DNA of 64,000 bases from the NCBI RefSeq assembly GCF_016863095.1, contig NZ_BOOF01000006.1, positions 1 through 64,000 on the forward strand. The letters run 5' to 3'. Every line of letters begins with the position of its first letter. Position 1 is the first letter of the stretch. The notes below the pieces were generated by a model that was not told where the DNA came from, did no database searches, and saw only the letters and a program-made list of their open reading frames with translations. Position numbers and translations under genes: made by a program. Source of the stretch: Microbispora siamensis. Lineage in GTDB: Bacteria > Actinomycetota > Actinomycetes > Streptosporangiales > Streptosporangiaceae. Below, one piece after another: positions 61,715-64,000 of this stretch.

Positions 61715-63118
61715 ATGAGAACACGTTTCATCGCCGCGGGCGCGGCGCTCCTCGCCCTCCTGATGTCGGTGATCGCGATGACCCAGAGCGCGCAGGCCGC
61801 GACCGGACTCCACGTCAGCGGCACGAAGATCCTCGAAGCCAATGGGAACCAGTTCATCATGCGGGGCACCAGCCACGCCCACACCTGGTATCCGAGCCAG
61901 ACGAGCTCGTTCGCGAACATCAAGTCCCTGGGCGCGAACACGGTCCGCGTCGTGCTGAGCGGCGGCCGCTGGACGGCCAACTCGGCGAGCGACGTCGCCA
62001 ACGTCATCGCGCTGTGCAAGCAGAACCGGTTAATCTGCGTGCTCGAGAACCACGACACCACCGGCTACGGCGAGCAGAGCGGCGCGTACACGCTCGACCA
62101 GGCGGTCGACTACTGGGTCGGCCTCAAGAGCGTGCTGACCGGCCAGGAGAACTACGTCGTCATCAACATCGGCAACGAGCCGTACGGCAACAACAGCCCC
62201 TCCGCCTGGACCAGCGCGACCAAGAGCGCGATCAGCAGGATGCGGGCGGCCGGGTTCCAGCACCTGCTGATGGTCGACGCGCCCAACTGGGGCCAGGACT
62301 GGCAGTTCGTCATGCGTGACAACGCCGCCTCGGTCTTCGACAGCGACCCCCAGAAGAACACCGTCTTCTCGATCCACATGTACGGCGTCTTCGACACCGC
62401 GGCCGAGGTGACCGGCTACCTCCAGGCGTTCCAGACCGCCGGCCTGCCGCTGGTGATCGGCGAGTTCGGCAACATGCACTCGGACGGCGACCCCGACGAG
62501 GACACGATCATGTCGCAGGCCCAGTCGCGGGGCGTCGGCTACCTCGGCTGGTCGTGGAGCGGCAACGGCGGCGGCGTCGAATACCTCGACCAGGTGACGA
62601 ACTTCAACGTCAGCCAGCTCACCTCGTGGGGCCAGCGGCTCTTCAACGGCGCCAACGGCATCAAGTCGACCGCCAAGGAGGCGACGATCTACAGCGGCCA
62701 GCCGCCGGTGAGCCCGTCCCCCAGCCCGTCCGCCTCCCCAAGCCCGTCCGCGTCCTCCAGCGCCTCGCCGAGCGCGTCCCCGAGCCCGAGCCCCAGCCCG
62801 TCCCCGAGCGGCGGCGCCAAGGGCTGCTCGGCGACGTACAAGGTCGCCAACCAGTGGGGCGGCGGCTTCCAGGGCGAGGTGACCGTCAAGGCCGGCTCCA
62901 GCGCCATCTCCGGCTGGACCGTGACCTGGACGTACGCCAACGGCCAGACGATCACCCAGGCGTGGAACGCCACGGTGACGTCGAGCGGGTCGTCGGTCAC
63001 CGCGAAGAACGTGAGCTACAACGGCGGCCTCGGCGCCGGAGCGTCCACCTCGTTCGGGTTCCTCGGCTCCTGGAACGGCACCAACGCGGTGCCGGCGGTG
63101 AGCTGCACCGCGAGCTGA
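61715..63118 (+). CDS. Secreted GH5 beta-mannanase with CBM2
   Basis: A 467-residue secreted enzyme: signal peptide to residue ~28 (AALLALLMSVIAMTQSAQAA), GH5 subfamily 8-like catalytic domain with acid/base Glu155 (NIGNEPYG) and nucleophile Glu250 (LVIGEFGNMH), a Ser/Pro linker (SPSPSPSASPSPS...) and a cellulose-binding CBM2 (GCSATYKVANQWGGGFQGEVTV; SGWTVTWTYANGQ). The HDTTGYGEQ segment is typical of mannanases. Codon 106 is TTA (62030-62032). ATG at 61715. It would degrade mannans in plant wall; no other sugar genes are near. Confidence 0.92.
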   Translation: MRTRFIAAGAALLALLMSVIAMTQSAQAATGLHVSGTKILEANGNQFIMRGTSHAHTWYPSQTSSFANIKSLGANTVRVVLSGGRWTANSASDVANVIALCKQNRLICVLENHDTTGYGEQSGAYTLDQAVDYWVGLKSVLTGQENYVVINIGNEPYGNNSPSAWTSATKSAISRMRAAGFQHLLMVDAPNWGQDWQFVMRDNAASVFDSDPQKNTVFSIHMYGVFDTAAEVTGYLQAFQTAGLPLVIGEFGNMHSDGDPDEDTIMSQAQSRGVGYLGWSWSGNGGGVEYLDQVTNFNVSQLTSWGQRLFNGANGIKSTAKEATIYSGQPPVSPSPSPSASPSPSASSSASPSASPSPSPSPSPSGGAKGCSATYKVANQWGGGFQGEVTVKAGSSAISGWTVTWTYANGQTITQAWNATVTSSGSSVTAKNVSYNGGLGAGASTSFGFLGSWNGTNAVPAVSCTAS

Positions 63119-63130
63119 GACCTCACCCAC

Positions 63131-63157
63131 GGCCGGGCGCGCTTCCCGCGCCCGGCC
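63131..63157 (+). terminator. Terminator of the mannanase gene
   Basis: GGCCGGGCGCG and CGCGCCCGGCC pair exactly (11 bp) around a CTTCC loop, 12 bases past the stop. Confidence 0.8.
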
Positions 63158-63200
63158 TCCGCGTGTCACCGCGCGGCCCGTGCGGGGCGTGCCGGGGGAA

Positions 63201-63776
63201 TCAGTTGAGCAGGGGGTCGTCGGGGAAGGTGGCGACCAGGGCGAGGTCCCCCTTCTGCCTGCGCAGCACGGTGCGCCACAGCGTGGCCGGGTTCGGGTGG
63301 AAGGTGTCCCCCGGCTCGGAGTCCACGACGTACCAGGCGCCCTCCTGGAGCTCGTTCTCGAGCTGTCCCGCCGTCCAGCCCGCGTAGCCCGCGAAGATCC
63401 GCATCTGGGAGATCTCCCCCGCCAGGATCTCCGGGGGCGCGTCGAGGTCCACCGTGCCGAGGCGCGAGACCGCCGCCCTGCCCTGCAGCCGGCGCCAGCC
63501 CAGCGGCTCCTCGCCGCTGAGCACGACGGCGAGCGCGAGCGCGCTGTCCGTCTGCACCGGTCCGCCCTCGAACAGCACAGGAGGACCCGTGACCAGGGCG
63601 TCCCAGGAAGGTAAGACCTGGGTCACGGCGATCTCGCTGGGCCGGTTGAGCACCACACCCAAAGTGCCGCCGTCCTCGTCGTGCTCCAGGACGAGCACCA
63701 CGCTACGCCGGAAGTTGGGGTCGTCGAGCAGTGGCGTCGCTACAAGCAACCCGCCGACGTAGATCGCCTCCGCCAT
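63201..63776 (-). CDS. YqgE/AlgH family protein
   Basis: A 191-residue cytoplasmic protein with the family landmarks GGLLVATPLLDDPNFRRSVVLVLEHDEDGGTLGVVLNRPS, FEGGPVQTDSALALAV and YAGWTAGQLENELQEGAWYVV. The family is widespread but its role is not settled. ATG at 63776 is used; the upstream frame is unlikely to be coding. Divergence from malic enzyme is not seen: both are on the minus strand. Confidence 0.93.
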   Translation of the reverse strand: MAEAIYVGGLLVATPLLDDPNFRRSVVLVLEHDEDGGTLGVVLNRPSEIAVTQVLPSWDALVTGPPVLFEGGPVQTDSALALAVVLSGEEPLGWRRLQGRAAVSRLGTVDLDAPPEILAGEISQMRIFAGYAGWTAGQLENELQEGAWYVVDSEPGDTFHPNPATLWRTVLRRQKGDLALVATFPDDPLLN

Positions 63777-63878
63777 ACATCCCATCATGAGGGAGGATTG
63801 CGGATTCGTGTACGCCGACCCCGGTTTGCCGCGTCATATTACTTACCGTGACAGCGACGTCACCGCCCGGGAACCGTA

Positions 63879-64000
63879 CTAGGCCTCGGTGAAGCCGCGC
63901 GCCCTGCCGCCGGCGGACTCCCGTACGGCCGCCGCCACCGCGTTGGCCACGTCGGGGTGGAAGACGCTGGGAATGATGTAGTTGGGGCCGAGTTCCTCGC
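63879..64000 (-). CDS. Malic enzyme, C-terminal part only (runs off the window)
   Basis: Only the last 40 codons are visible (ELGPNYIIPSVFHPDVANAVAAAVRESAGG...), matching the C-terminus of NAD(P)-dependent malic enzymes, where the PSVFHPxVAxAVAxAV motif is typical. It decarboxylates malate to pyruvate. The start lies beyond the window edge, so cofactor preference cannot be judged. Confidence 0.8.
   Translation of the reverse strand, partial: EELGPNYIIPSVFHPDVANAVAAAVRESAGGRARGFTEA

Overview
The window is 64 kb of very GC-rich chromosome with dense coding, frequent GTG and TTG starts and little spacer DNA. Gene content and style (SARP regulator, AICE-type replication gene, DUF3352, DUF3618, DUF3039, bald-type TTA codons in regulators, a secreted mannanase with CBM2) point to a filamentous actinomycete, most likely of the Streptosporangiales. 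That placement is inference from gene content, not a phylogeny.

Region by region: (1) 0.05-6.1 kb holds a membrane protein, then a FadR/GntR regulator divergent from a four-gene polyamine catabolism operon (glutamine-synthetase-like ligase, aldehyde dehydrogenase, SDR, gamma-Glu-GABA hydrolase). (2) 6.1-12.85 kb is a compact RiPP cluster: a C39-peptidase ABC exporter, two tiny precursors with matching double-glycine leaders, an MvdC/MvdD-like ATP-grasp ligase, a PpiC-related maturation protein, a frameshifted DUF4240 gene and a SARP regulator whose second codon is TTA. It looks like a two-precursor graspetide locus and is the most interesting system here. (3) 12.98-16.1 kb is a tandem glycine riboswitch followed by gcvT-gcvH-sdaA. 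(4) 16.2-21.1 kb is housekeeping and membrane genes ending in bcp. (5) About 21.4-27.6 kb is a small integrated element with RepSA-like replication, a large serine recombinase, a GntR regulator with a strong palindromic operator, repeat arrays, and no visible transfer ATPase. It abuts an HNH nuclease ORF that has an unusual short-armed tRNA with UAG anticodon inside it.

(6) 28.5-39.9 kb has a phytase-like secreted esterase, a two-component system next to an ABC/FtsX exporter, a papain-fold (glutamine deamidase type) toxin-domain protein and a YedY-like molybdopterin oxidoreductase. (7) 39.9-50.4 kb reproduces the mycobacterial block rdgB-rph-MBL-murI ... cysM-cysO-mec-DUF2017-clpS/pncB, with a thioesterase and a DUF3352 protein inserted and pncA after pncB. 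The cysM-cysO-mec trio is the CysO-dependent cysteine pathway; here CysO carries two extra residues after its diglycine. (8) 50.5-64 kb has a coiled-coil protein with an exact-looking internal duplication, an SF2 helicase, several secreted or anchored proteins, an M43-type metalloprotease, DUF3039, a TetR/MFS efflux pair with the operator sitting between -35 and -10, a leucine-rich-repeat protein, a GH5 mannanase with CBM2, a YqgE protein and the 3' end of a malic enzyme gene.
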